The translations under genes and the position numbers were made by a program. The notes under the pieces are model-generated. The model was not told where the DNA came from, ran no database searches, and worked only from the letters and a program-made list of their open reading frames with translations. 37,719 nt of DNA from contig NJFT01000311.1 in NCBI GenBank assembly GCA_002221725.1, positions 1 through 37,719 of the forward strand, given 5' to 3'. Shown piece by piece: positions 1 through 11,700 of the stretch; within the stretch, counting starts at the first letter, position 1; each line of letters begins with the position of its first letter. Source of the DNA: Scedosporium boydii. Its lineage: Eukaryota; Ascomycota; Sordariomycetes; Microascales; Microascaceae.

Positions 1-17
1 GGGGGGGGGGGGGGGGG
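1..17. repeat. Poly-G run at window start
   Basis: The first 17 bases are all G. A pure G run exactly at a sequence end is typical of sequencing or assembly artefact rather than biology. No telomere repeat adjoins it. Confidence 0.8.
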
Positions 18-3000
18 TTCTTCCAAGATCGGCTTATTCCATCGCTCGTTTCGATCCGAAATCGCAAGCTAGTTCGCAAGTCTCCGAAAAAGCCGGGCTG
101 GATTATTACTTCATAGCAGCGGTGATCTCGCCGCTAGGTCTAAGAGAGAGAAGATCCCCCACGTCCATCACCAATTCCAGACCTCAGACCTCGCACTCGC
201 GAGATAGGAGTGAATAACTACTCCTTCATACTTCATCCACGACATTCGCCTGTTTGTTCCTGGAATCCCCCTTCTCCCCTTCGTGGCCAAAACCTGGGTC
301 GCAAAAGGGTGGGTGGACGACATGCCGCGCTCCAATAGGAAATGACCCCGCGAAACAACTTGGCTGCACAATTTGGCCTTCAGGATGAACTAGTGTACCT
401 CGAGAGGTACGAAGGTGAGATGCAGGACCGTACAAGGTTCTGCAGCACAATGGACCAACGACAAGCCCACGAAGTACGCCAGCTCGAAGGAGTCAAAGAA
501 TAATAAGAAAAATTAGTGTAATTATGAAGCATGCCTGGTGCTTTACTCGTTTGATCCAGGGACTCGACTTTGAAGTTAGCCAGGGTCGGCATGATTACTG
601 CGACACAAAGCTCCGATTTAGACAACAGCTGAATGAAAGGAATTCGGTGGATACGGCAGATGGGGGGAGTCAATCAAGATCAAATGAACTTCGCGAGCAA
701 AGTAACGAGTGTATTAGTGTCCTTCGCGATGTGGCTGTTAACTTCTCGGAGGATTTGAGAAGGGAGGGAACATGAACCGATCAATTGGTTAGTTCACTTC
801 AGTTTTTGTGGTCCCTTGGAGTGCTGGAATAAAAGCTTATCTCTCAGGAGCTAGACGAGAGTCGAATTAGCCTGGCTGTGCAGTCTAAAAAGTCCCCAGT
901 TGACTCGAATCCCACTGACGCGCCCCGTTCATCGAGTCATGATATCGAACGATGCCAGTTGGGGGTCATCGTTCCAAGGGCCATCCCAAGCACCGACATC
1001 AGGGAAAACCCTGGCACCCCATACAGACATCTCCAAGAGGCGTGTTTGACAGTTGTTTAGAGATAGTTGACGAACGACCGCTACAGAGCATGTCAAGCGG
1101 GATGACGGGCTGAGACTCAACGGTTATGTGGTTCAACGGCTACTCAAGATGAGACCGCACAGGCCTTTCCAAGGAGGTGCGGGAAGAAGGAAAGGAAAGG
1201 AAGAAGAACAATTTATAGCCAAGCGAGGCGGGAAGAGGGCCAGAATGTTCTTTTGCAGAAAAATCTAAGCGACTTGGTACAATTTAGAATTTGCCCCTCA
1301 TCTTACGAAGTAGATTACCCGTTGCGTCCATGACTTGGACATAGAGCGCAGAGATGTCTAGATACAACAATTTTTTGCAACATGCGCGAAGTAGATATCA
1401 TTGATCAATCGATCAGTGATCATTGGTATCTTCACTGGTGTTCCCATGAAGCATACCCTGTAATCGGAGAGGTTTCCAAAGTTCCACTAGGTTGGCTTCG
1501 AAGCCTGTCGGTGTCAGTGTATCAAACGCAATATTCACGACTTCGTAGATTCAAAATTGGGAGTGGCAGCGTGGACCTTTGATGGCTCAAAACATAACAC
1601 TGATAGTAAGAAAAAAGTCCCTTAGATAGAGCCGAGAGGTCAATTGTATCAAATCCAACAAGCAGCCGCACGTGTGTTCACAAAGGCATGCCTTGGTGTG
1701 TTCAGCGCAGAACCCCCTGTCCGAAGTGTCGGCTGCGCACCATTCTTCTCCGCTTAGAGTGTCGTCGAAAGCATACTCAATGTTAGTATGAATTTTAGTG
1801 GAAGAAATGAGGGATTTAGCTCTTGCAGCGTGGATTTAAGTGGACTGGGTCCGACTAACCCTGAGGTCTCCGACTAACTGACGCCGGGCAGCATGTGGCA
1901 AAGACAGCCCTGATCCATGCCAAGTACTTCGGTATGGTAAAGATTACGACCAGCGTTGCATTTTATATTACAGGTGCATCAGTGTTGTAATCAAGACCGG
2001 GGTCCGTCCTGTCTTCGCCAAAGTCCTTCAATTTTTTCCGCTGTTGTTGCGATTCGATGGATGGTCTTGGTCTTGCGCCTTGCGTACGGAGCACTGCGTA
2101 AGCTCCCTGCTTCCTGCTCTGTGCAGACCCTGCCCAAGTGCGACTCTGCAAAGCAGTTGCGCTTTTCCCGATCCGCCCTCAACGACCATTGCAACAAGAC
2201 GGGGCAGAGGACGTTATCGTTTTTTTCTTGATTCCAACCCGGTGTGCAGGGAGATTGGGTTTTCGGGATTTCCATTCTCTTAACCCTTGTTATTCCCCTA
2301 CTTCGCGGACGCCAGCCACCTCCTGCGAACACCTGTGCTCTGCTGTGGAGCGGATGTCGCCAGCGGGGTGCACCCACTATTGGCAGGCGACATTAGCGTC
2401 GTGTCACTCCGACATTCTTCGGGCTCTGCATCGATCACTCGGGCTCTACGAATGAAGTACGAAGTTGTGTCCGCGGGCAATTGATTGATCAATCGATGCA
2501 ACATCGAAGATCCATCTGCCGTAGATGTCGCATTTCCTTCGTACAATGCTAGAGGGCAGACTGAAGCGAGGATGTCGGCCAAAAGGCTGAAATGGCAGTT
2601 TCTCCGGGTCTACGTAATCCCGGTGAACTGGAATGGAGGCAAAAGAAAGAAAAAAAGAAAATGAACAGGGAGAAGAAAAAATCGAGGTTGCTTCGCTCAT
2701 CATGCATTATCAATAGTCAGATGCAACATCGACGTATTCCATCCCAAGCCCTGGCTTGGGGTAGCATCCTGTGATCTGTCACTTTCCCCATCCCTCTTCT
2801 GGAACAATTCATTCATGGCATCGGCAAGCAGCCGTGGCGCAAATCAACCAAACAAACACTTGAAGGTGGCTTGGGTATTTCTCCGTTGGGTTTCTTCAAG
2901 TGCTACATGTAGCCCAGTTCGTTCATGCTGAAACGACGCGTGAGGGGCCTTAATAATATTTGAGCTTTGCACGGATGAAAGAAGAAGAAAGATCCCGTGC

Positions 3001-3911
3001 TTCTAGACCGTCTCCATGATTGATACATACTTACTCCAGGCTCATCTTGGATTCGCAAGCCACACCTCAATGAGTAACGCCTGTCATCTTAGGACTTGGT
3101 CGGTTACGTTAAGGACCTAAAATTGGCTGGTTAGCCCGCATGGGGTCTTTCACCCGAACTAGCAAGATCCATGCGGACCCATGCCGGATCCATGCCGGAC
3201 CCATGCCCGGAGCCGGAGGAGGTGGAGCCATTCCCGGTGGGGTAAAAACTGGGCATTGGACTTGGAAGTTACTTTGGCAGCTTGTCAACCAATCCTATTG
3301 TCCTCTTTCAATGGTACGGAAGAGTGGGGGTAGAGATGAAGTATCACATCGATTGATACGTACCTCCTTCGGAATCGGCCCCAAAAACAAGCCAACGAGA
3401 GGCGGAGCGCAAAGCGCAAATGTGGGAAAGAGACGCAGATTGCGGTTCGCCTCTGGTCATTTACGAAAGGATATCGAGGGGTCGAGGGGCCGAGCTGTCT
3501 GATTGATCAATTGAGGCCATGGAAGTACGATTCAATAGATTAGCTCGTACAAGCTCGCACCAACAAACGGCTTCTGTGTTGCCCTGTGCTTGTCCGGCGT
3601 GGCATGGATTGCGGATTGTGCGGATTGCATTGAGGGGAGCTAAGAGGAGTCCTCGTCTCTCTTTCTAGCCGTAGTCTCGGCCCTTATATCTTGCTTTTTG
3701 TCCCGCTTCTTGCTTTCTGAGAAACGAGATATATTATCCTCCCGTCTTTCTCCTTCGCAGCCAAGTTCCCACATCCCCCCCGAGCTGAAGGTCGTCCATT
3801 CCCAGCCGCATCCAGACCCGAGGAACAAGGAGCGCACCAGGTGTCCAGTCCAACCGTTTTTGCTTTGACATCTCTCCCGTTACATCTTCTTCCCTCGTCA
3901 ACGGCGTAATC
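18..3911. other. Gene-poor stretch left of the tyrosinase gene
   Basis: I see no open frame with recognisable domain content or a convincing chain of spliced exons across about 3.9 kb. The longest frames (for example 3140-3502 on the plus strand) have low-complexity or tandem-repeat composition. The stretch holds an 11-base tandem repeat near 3.17-3.21 kb and two copies of the 13-mer TTGATCAATCGAT (1401-1413 and 2485-2497). Its last few hundred bases must hold the tyrosinase promoter. A diverged or RNA gene could be missed here. Confidence 0.5.
3166..3210. repeat. Short tandem repeat, 11-base unit
   Basis: About four copies of an 11-base unit of the form GAYCCATGCCG stand head to tail, alternating GATCC and GACCC starts. 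It looks like a minisatellite. No gene is supported over it. Confidence 0.7.
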
Positions 3912-5646
3912 ATGCAGCTCTCCTTCCTCGCTACGGCGCTTCTTGCGCTCGGTTCTGCCAATGCTGCCGCAGTCAGTTGCTGCCAGAACTCTGTGAGGCG
4001 CGAGTGGTAGGTCCCTCCCTCCCCCGTCCCGAGATCACTAGTTCTCTCTCTTCATTTCTTTTTTGTTTCAGCCACTCCACGCCCCCTTCCCCTTCCCCTT
4101 TTTTTCCCTCTTCCCTTGGTCCATGGAAGTCTGGAGAAAAGTGTCTGTTCTCGATTGCCCACTTTCCTTTACCCCATCATCCCGTTAGCGTCGCTCAGTG
4201 AGACCTGTTGGCGTTGAAAGATATCCTGCGTGGTGTTGCAGCGCATTCGTTCAATGTCGACGTGCTGTACCCCATGATTCGTGCAAGCACACATCACAAC
4301 GGCTTCACATGCACGTCGGGATGATCATCACCTCCCGGACCTCCTTGGCTGATCCACCCGCCCCTCCATCACTCTCTCACCCTCGATACATCAAATATTT
4401 CCCCGCGGGAAAAGAAGAAATAAAGAAGGTAGTCTATAAAAGCTAACATGCCGTGCGAAACCCGAAATACAGGAGGACGCTCTCGACCAAGGAGAAGCAA
4501 GCCTACATCTCGGCAGTCAAGTGCCTCCAGAGCAAGCCCTCGCAGCTCACGGCCACTTATCCCAACTCAGCGAGTCGATTCGATGACTTCCAGGCCGTGC
4601 ACATCGACTTGACCGAGAAGTATCACTTTACGGGTCCTTTCTTGCCATGGCATCGCATCTTCATCCACCAGTACGAGTTGGATCTCAGGAGCCTTTGCAA
4701 TTATAAGGGCTTCCAGCCGTGAGTAGTTTCCCTTCCATTTCGTCGAATTGTGCTATTGCGGAGCGTCTGTGCTAACATTTTCGCCAGATACTGGGGTATG
4801 TCCATGGAAACATTCAATCGCGACGCGCCTTCACAGGTATAGTTTACTGACATGTAAATCACAGACTGGACCCAGGACTCGGCTACGGAGGCGGCGTTCC
4901 TCTCCGCACCCGTCTTTAACGCCGTCAATGGCTTCGGTGGTACGTTTCTTTTTAAACTCGATGGCATCTGAAAGACAACTCCTCTCACACAATGCCTCTT
5001 AGGAAACGGCCCCTTCGTTGATACCTCCGAATTCAACGTCACCAATGTTCCTCCCAAGATCCCCGGCAAGACCGGTGGCGGCTGCGTCCAGGACGGTCCT
5101 TTCGTCAACATGACCGTCACCCTCGGACCGGGCCCCAGCCTCGACTCCAACCCACGCTGTCTCCGCCGCGACTTCAGCTACTGGCTCATCTCACGCACTC
5201 TCACCCAGGACGTCGTGAACTGGAACTTGGCCGCCACGACCTTTGGTGAATTTGACCACAGGCTTCAGGGCACTGGCATCGAGCCCGAGGGCATGACGAT
5301 CCATGCCGGAGGCCATCTCGGTGTCGGCGGAGACATTGGCGAGATTGGCAACATGTACTCGTCGCCCGGCGACCCGCTCTTCTACCTCCACCATGCCAAC
5401 CTCGATAGGCTGTGGAACCAGTGGCAGAGGGTCGACTTCACTAATCGTGTCGCGGACATGACTGGCCCTGATACAATGTTTGCTTATCCCTGGGACTTCT
5501 TCGGCCCTGTGCCGTATACCAATATTACCTTGAACACGCTGCTTGACTTTAAGGGTCTCTTGGGACCGTCACCCAAGGACAGGTATGTTAAGATCAAGGA
5601 TGTCATGGATATTGCGGGCCCTCGTCTTTGTGTGTCTTACAGATAG
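3912..5646 (+). CDS. Secreted tyrosinase (type-3 copper monooxygenase)
   Basis: Exons by my reading: 3912-4006, 4473-4718, 4788-4795, 4865-4939 and 5003-5646, giving 355 residues. Tyrosinases hydroxylate phenols and oxidise them to quinones. A signal peptide fills residues 1-19. The CuA site has His75, His83 and His92 (VH, YHF and PWHR contexts). The CuB site has His242 and His246 (IHAGGH) and His271 in FYLHHANLDRLW. The YWDW signature straddles two introns, so exon 3 is only 8 nt. Intron 1 is long at 466 nt, with a GCTAAC branch site at 4441. A possible in-frame final intron (5583-5642) would end at the same stop; I kept it as coding because it encodes a VMD...LC segment like other fungal tyrosinases. 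A UstQ-like role in the peptide cluster is possible, but the gene lies about 9.5 kb from the methyltransferase. Confidence 0.93.
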
Positions 5647-7325
5647 AGGAGGAATGAGCTTGTGTTGTTTTCTTGTTAAAAGATTGATTCATGACGGGCC
5701 AACTTTAGTCTAAGTTGCGCTCGTATGCTTCGGCTCCTGTTTTGCTCTTCTTAAGCAAGCCTTCGAATAATTAGTACATAATAATAGTACACGTGTACAT
5801 AATTTCTAAATCAACACATCTCGGGATATTCAATTACAGATGGGGCGTACAAAAGCTCAGGACTTGTGTGGTCGACTCCTACTTCGCAGACCTGGTCGAT
5901 TCGTGCAGCCAGCGTACAGCGACCTCATCTCGATGTGTCTGAGCGTCATGCAAGCACAGATTTCTCTTGATAGGATTCATACTACGGCACATACAAGAAT
6001 GAGGTACTTGTGAGAGAAGAGATTTCTTGCTTTCCTTGCACAATGTTCGTCCGCTTCGTCTTGTCCCACAACATCATATGAGAAGAGCCTTCCCCCCCCC
6101 CTCCCCCCCCAAAACGCGTCAAAGAACCATCGGGGAATGGAGCTCCGATCAATTTTCGAAGCAGTCGACTTCAAACATGAGCAGTCTTTAGTCACCTCGC
6201 GCCTGCCTCTACTCCAAGGGAATCTCAAAAGGGGAACGGGAGACATGCCAACCGGGATTGCCCTGATTTCATCCTTTCACCCCCGCCCCACTCCCTCTTG
6301 CGGAGTGTCACGACCCCGGACAAGGTCAAGACAAGGCCTGCTCGAATCAGACAGGGATGTGAGGGAGGGGAGTAGCAGATCTGTGTCCGTTCATGTGTCC
6401 TCCCTCCCTGTAGAGAAGAGGACGCGAGTCGCAGAGGGTGAACACTTCGCAGGAGATCGACACGATATGCATCTAGATTGCGGGGAAGGATTTTTCCCAC
6501 CTCGGACGAAGGATTCCCTCTTTTTTAATATTTCCCCTTTTACTCATTCGAGGTCTTCGTCAAGTACATAATATGTCGTTCCAGGTTAGGATAGGCCCTT
6601 TGGTGTGCCTGGGAAGTAGCCTACGAAGTAAGAATGCGGGATTTTTTGCTTCGCTCAGGCAAGAGGATCCATCCATGGCTTCATTTCCATTGTTTTAGAT
6701 TCTACCTACGTCTGGAATCATAGTTTCCCCTGCCAATCTCGCGGCATTGAAGCCCGGCTCCCGTGGATTAGAGAAGAGATCAATGGCAAGACTGACTCCA
6801 AGTTTACAGCATCATCAAAATGAAAATCACCATCAGATCAACCTGGAATGATAGATAAAGAAGATGTTGACGGGAACAAACGTCAAGAAAAGGATACACA
6901 ACGGCCTGGGAAGAGACAGTTTTTGGTCCCGATACTCGAAGATTGTTCAAATTGACGTTTATTTAATTCGGTTTCTCCACGAAAGAAAGAAAGAAAAAAC
7001 AAATCAGACAGAAAAGGGATGAGAAGCGGGAAAGAGAAGTTGAGAAAAAAAGAAAGAAAGAAACAGGACTTTCTCTTTTCGTTGATTTTTGTTCTCATCA
7101 AAATTAAAAAGGTCAGGATTCGCTCCCTTCCCTCGTGCAGTGTCCTCTCTTCCCCCCAATCAACCTCCCCTTCCTTTCCTCCTTTCCTTCTCCCCTTATG
7201 CTCCCGCAAGAAAAATAGTCCCCTTGGAAGAGATATGACAAGCACTTTAAATAGGTATGCGGGGAGAAGCAAGTTACGATGCGAGGAAAATCTTGTTAAC
7301 AACGAGTGGTATAAAGTTGGTTCGC
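5647..7325. other. Intergenic region between tyrosinase and DUF1996 genes
   Basis: This is the 3' side of both flanking genes, which converge on it. It holds a C-rich homopolymer near 6092-6110 and purine- or pyrimidine-rich runs around 7000-7200. Open frames here are low complexity (Lys/Arg- or Ser/Phe-rich) and show no recognisable domain. I see no gene. Confidence 0.5.
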
Positions 7326-8760
7326 TTATGCCTTGACGATGGAGCCGCCAAGAGGGAGAGCCTGGAGCCCTGTTTTGTGAGAAAGAAACGGTTAGCCGTC
7401 CGCTCTTGGGCAGGAAGAGAATCTCCTTAGGGAGTGATAGGTACTTACAGCCGTCGACGGGCTCGGGAGCCTGCTGAGGAATGGTGCAAGCATTGTACTT
7501 CTCTGGAGGCTGGTAGTGGAGGCCGGCTCCGGCGCAGTCGTGGTTGAGGTTGCATCCCTGGTCCATGGCCTTCTGGAGAGTATCGTCCTTCCAGCCGAAG
7601 ACGTAGTCACCGTGAGCAGCAGAGCCACTGGATAGTCTCTCGTCAGCAAGGTTCTTCCGGTCTAAGCATGGCGTGTCTGAATAGGAACGACACTTACCCG
7701 AGATCCATGGAGTAGATGAAGGGGTCGGAGCCGTCGGTGGGCCACTGGCTCTGGTCGGAGAACTCGGTGACGTTCCACATGAGCTCGAACATGACCTGGG
7801 GAAGCTTGACGGGGTGAGAAGCAGGGCAGGCACCACCACCGTTGGCACCACCGAAGCCACCACTGTAGGCGACATGGGTCTTGTGGTCGACGGAGTCGAG
7901 GTTCTTGCCGTCCCAGCAGCTGTTGGGAGAGAAAGGCTAACGTTAGCATCTTCGCTGCTTGTTGCTAATGGCTTCTCAGGAAAGAAACAAACTTACGTGG
8001 GGAAGATGATGGTCTGACGGATCATCTTGCAAGTGGGGCTCTTGGGGATGGCGACGGTGTCGGAGCCGGAGCAGGGAGCGCCGCCGACGAAGGTATTCTC
8101 GTTGGGGGAGGTCCAGCACCTGTGGCAGATGTTGCCCCTGCTGACCTTGCTGTCCTCGGTGTTACCGGCATCACCGGCAATCATACGGAAGCCCTATTTC
8201 AAAGTTAGCTGGATATCCTGGAGACACAGACACGGGAGGAAAAGAAGAATAAGGAGATGAAGGAGAAGGGATTTCTCCCCCTCTCCCCGTCTTCTCTCTC
8301 TCTAAAACTCCAAGCGAAACGGCTTCCGCTTCATCCTCAATAGACGCACCTTGGCAAAAGCAGTGGTCTTTCCGCTGGGGATGTAGTAGACATCAAGACC
8401 ACCGTTGTTGATAAGCTTGCCCTGAGGGCCACCATTGCCGACCTGCTGGACACGGTGGTACCGGCCGTCCTTGGACTTGAAGAACATGACGGCAGTCCAG
8501 TAGTTGGAAAGATCCTCAACGAAGGAGCAGGACGTGCAAGTGGACTGGGCGGCGAGATCGTGCTCGGCGGGGTCCATGGTGATGTTGAACGAGTTGCCAC
8601 CGACAATCTGGTGAAGGTGGGGGGTGTAGAGCATGCCGGGGTTGACAATAGGGTCGACACGATCGACGACGAGCTGCGAGCACGCGAATCGAAGCATGTT
8701 CTGGCCAGCGACGTTCTGCGCAAGGAGCGCGGCCGCGGCGGCGAAGGAGAGGGTCTTCAT
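7326..8760 (-). CDS. Secreted DUF1996 protein
   Basis: Five exons, read on the minus strand: 8760-8350, 8193-7997, 7919-7698, 7627-7449 and 7369-7326, giving 350 residues. All junctions have good donors (GTGCGT or GTAAGT) and CTAAC or CTGAC branch sites. A signal peptide ends near residue 19 (AQNVAGQ). The body matches the fungal DUF1996 family: RFACSQLVVDRVDPIVNPG near the start, HLHQIVGGNSF, a Cys-rich centre, CWDGKNLDSVDHKTHVAY, then GDYVFGWKDD with NLNHDC. The length is typical of the core domain without an added WSC domain. The family is secreted, Cys-rich and of unproven chemistry. It faces the tyrosinase tail to tail. Nothing ties it to the peptide cluster, and it may be a bystander. 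Confidence 0.93.
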
Positions 8761-11700
8761 TGTTGGCAAGCGGGAGTCCTCTTTTTCTTGGAAGGTTGTC
8801 TTGTTAGCTCGAATGAGGGGAAAACGCAAGGTAGGCGTGTAAGAGAGAGAATGAGTCTCGACACTCGACGGTGGACCAACAGAGCGAACGGTGGCTGGGT
8901 TGAAGAAGGAAAGGAAGAAAAGAAAGAGAAGGAGGGTGAGAAGAACTGGGAGATGTTCTGTCATACCATCCTTATACCTTTTTCGATCTTGGCTCTTTTG
9001 CCGTCGCACCTCTCATTCTCTCAGGTGTTCATAGTGCTTGGTGTGTCTCTCAATCTCCGTCTCTCCTCGCTTCTCCCGCTTATTCACTCGTTCTATTTTC
9101 TTGGACGTTTACACTCACCTACGGAAGCACCCCTCCTCTATGCAACTTACACAAGACAGGAACGTTTCCTCTCTTCCCCGGGCTGCCCCCGGGAGACTGG
9201 GGTGTGTGGACGGCAAGCATAGTGACTAGATGTCAAATCGATTTCTTACCCCATATTACATACAAGTGGGCAGTCCTATGGGGGGCGAACTGCCGAAGGC
9301 GCAGAATTTCCCTGTTGATTCTCGGTCCCCTAGGCGCAATATAACGATTGGGCAGGAAGAGTTCGCGATGCTTCCAAGTGGAAGGCGGGCCCCCAATATC
9401 TTCTCTCGCAACACAGCTATTGGTATAATAGCCGGAAACTCCGGGGAAACACCTTGATTACAGGTTCGCTTTTTTAATTGATACAGAAGTGTACTCACAA
9501 TTACGTTGCGTTGTCGTTGGAGACTCTTTTTTGCATGGGGATTCGATATGCCTCCTCCATTTCGACAGCTGAGTTGAACGTTGACAGATGATTTCCACAT
9601 CAGCTCTTTCTCCGTTGTTTTATGCATATTTGACGTCTTTTACTCTACTTCGTTGTATGTCTTTTTTGATATTTCCCGAACAATTTTCATGTCTCTCTGT
9701 CTGTCTCTCCGTTCAGCTTCCCTACGTATATTCCTATACCCTAGGACAGGACCGCGCTCCTTCTGGTTGGTCTGATCTCACTTACTACAAACACGCCTCG
9801 GATCCGATCATTTATCCTAGTTAATGGTGTTCCTTCAATTGACAGGAGAAAAGACAAAGTTTGTATATATATAGGGTCAGTATATGGTATATATGTTCGG
9901 CCAGAATTCAGCCTGTCGGGTAAACACACGACGACGCGTGATCGGGGTGGTATGGACTGGCCGACCGTACGCCTCCAACGTATATTAAGCACTAGGACCG
10001 CAATATAGATATACGGCTCTACGTTCTCGTGCCCTCCCTACGGTATTTCGTGTAGGTAGTGATCCTTGAAAACTTGTGGTTGCCATGGGGGTGGATCTTG
10101 GGTTCCTTTTTTCCCCGGTGTTGGATAAAATTTCTCCGGAGCGTACATTCGATTGCATACACGTGGGTTTCATGGCATTTGTCTTTTAAAAAGAGGCCGA
10201 ACAAGAATATGGCTAGTCAATACCTGCGAAAAGGCTCTAGATACGCAGCCCGTCTGAGCGGGTTGCGACGGCCCTACATATGTCAAACGACGGGGCTTGG
10301 CCGGGCCCCAAGTGCTTTATTGACGAATCTAGTCGATTCCAACGGAGTCTATTGCCATCAGGCAAAAAGGAAGAGACAAGAGAGAAAAGAAAATACAATA
10401 AGGAGCGACATATCCCCGAGCGGCAAGTCAAACACCGCCGCGTCACCGGAAAAGCAGAGCACGAAAGAAACTATTGGTAAAAATCGTGCCAAGGTTATAA
10501 CGCACGGGTCTGGGGTACGACTAGGACAAACAAAGATGGAGTGTCGCTGGGTTCCCCCATAGATCATCCCTAAGGCGAACGGGGAAACGGGGATAAAGAT
10601 GGGCTGCTGACGGGTTGAGATTGAAGTACATTGCCGGCTGTCTATTTTCCTCTCTACCTGTCTTTCCTTCCTATGAGCTTATTCCTCACTTGGTGGGTGT
10701 CAGAGAAGTTTTCCGCGTGTCAGACGGGAGGTCTGGGGAAACAGGGTAAGGGTAGATCTCTCCCTCTTGCGGAATTTGGCTTCTTTCTACATCTTAAGAG
10801 TGGACTGGCTGTCATCCCCAGCGCCAACCGTATCACATACCCAAAGGAGTAGACTGGAGGTGAGATCTCCTGGATTTGCCACGGATCATGCCTCGGTACA
10901 GGTCGAGCAATCCTGAAAATCTTGGAAAATCTCGACATGCCTGCACACCCACTCCCTCATGAAGACCCAGCTCGGTATAGTCCCCAAACGGGTTGTGATA
11001 TCGGACCGCTCATACCAGTGCATCATGTGATTGGGATTCAAGAATCTCCATGAAGAAAGAACTCATGCCAAGCTGGCCAAGTCTGTATAGCCTCAGATAA
11101 CCGTCTTGGGCTTGCCATCCCCGTTTTGTTGTCAACCTAATTACTGTTTTTGGAAGGGGGCAATCGGCTTGTAGCTCTCGCCAAAGCCTCGGAACATCGC
11201 CTGATTCATGCCATGGAGTAGTCCACCAGACCTCTGAGCCGTGGGAAATGAAGCGGAGCGTAGGGGCGGCTCCGTAAAAGCTCGACCACCAACATTCCTA
11301 ATTGCGAGAAATTCTTGACTAGTCGACTGATCATCCGGAGTCAGAACGAGAATTTTCTCGTGCCATGAGAGCACCACAAGAGGACAAGGACTTTCCTCGG
11401 ACTTGGAGAATTCCTCTCCCAAAAGAACGATGTCTTCACTGCGCATAATAATGCACTCTATCAAGCGAATGAGTGACCCCTCTCTGTCTCTCTCTTCTCT
11501 GTCTCTCTCTCACTGCTGTAAATCCTCGCTCTTCGTGGTTTCTATTGTCAGATTGAGAAATATTGAGAGATATTGAGATATGGCCACCCGGAGGATCATT
11601 CAATAACCGCCTTGAATGTCGCCACAAATGCCTCGCTGCGGCTCAAATGCTCCCCCATTCTCCAAGGATGACGAAGGATGATCTCGGGCGAGGATATGGC

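Noticed and set aside
8455..9222. Plus-strand frame of 255 codons
   Set aside because: It is the antisense of exon 1 and promoter of the DUF1996 gene, and the product is low complexity (Glu/Lys-rich then Ser/Leu-rich).
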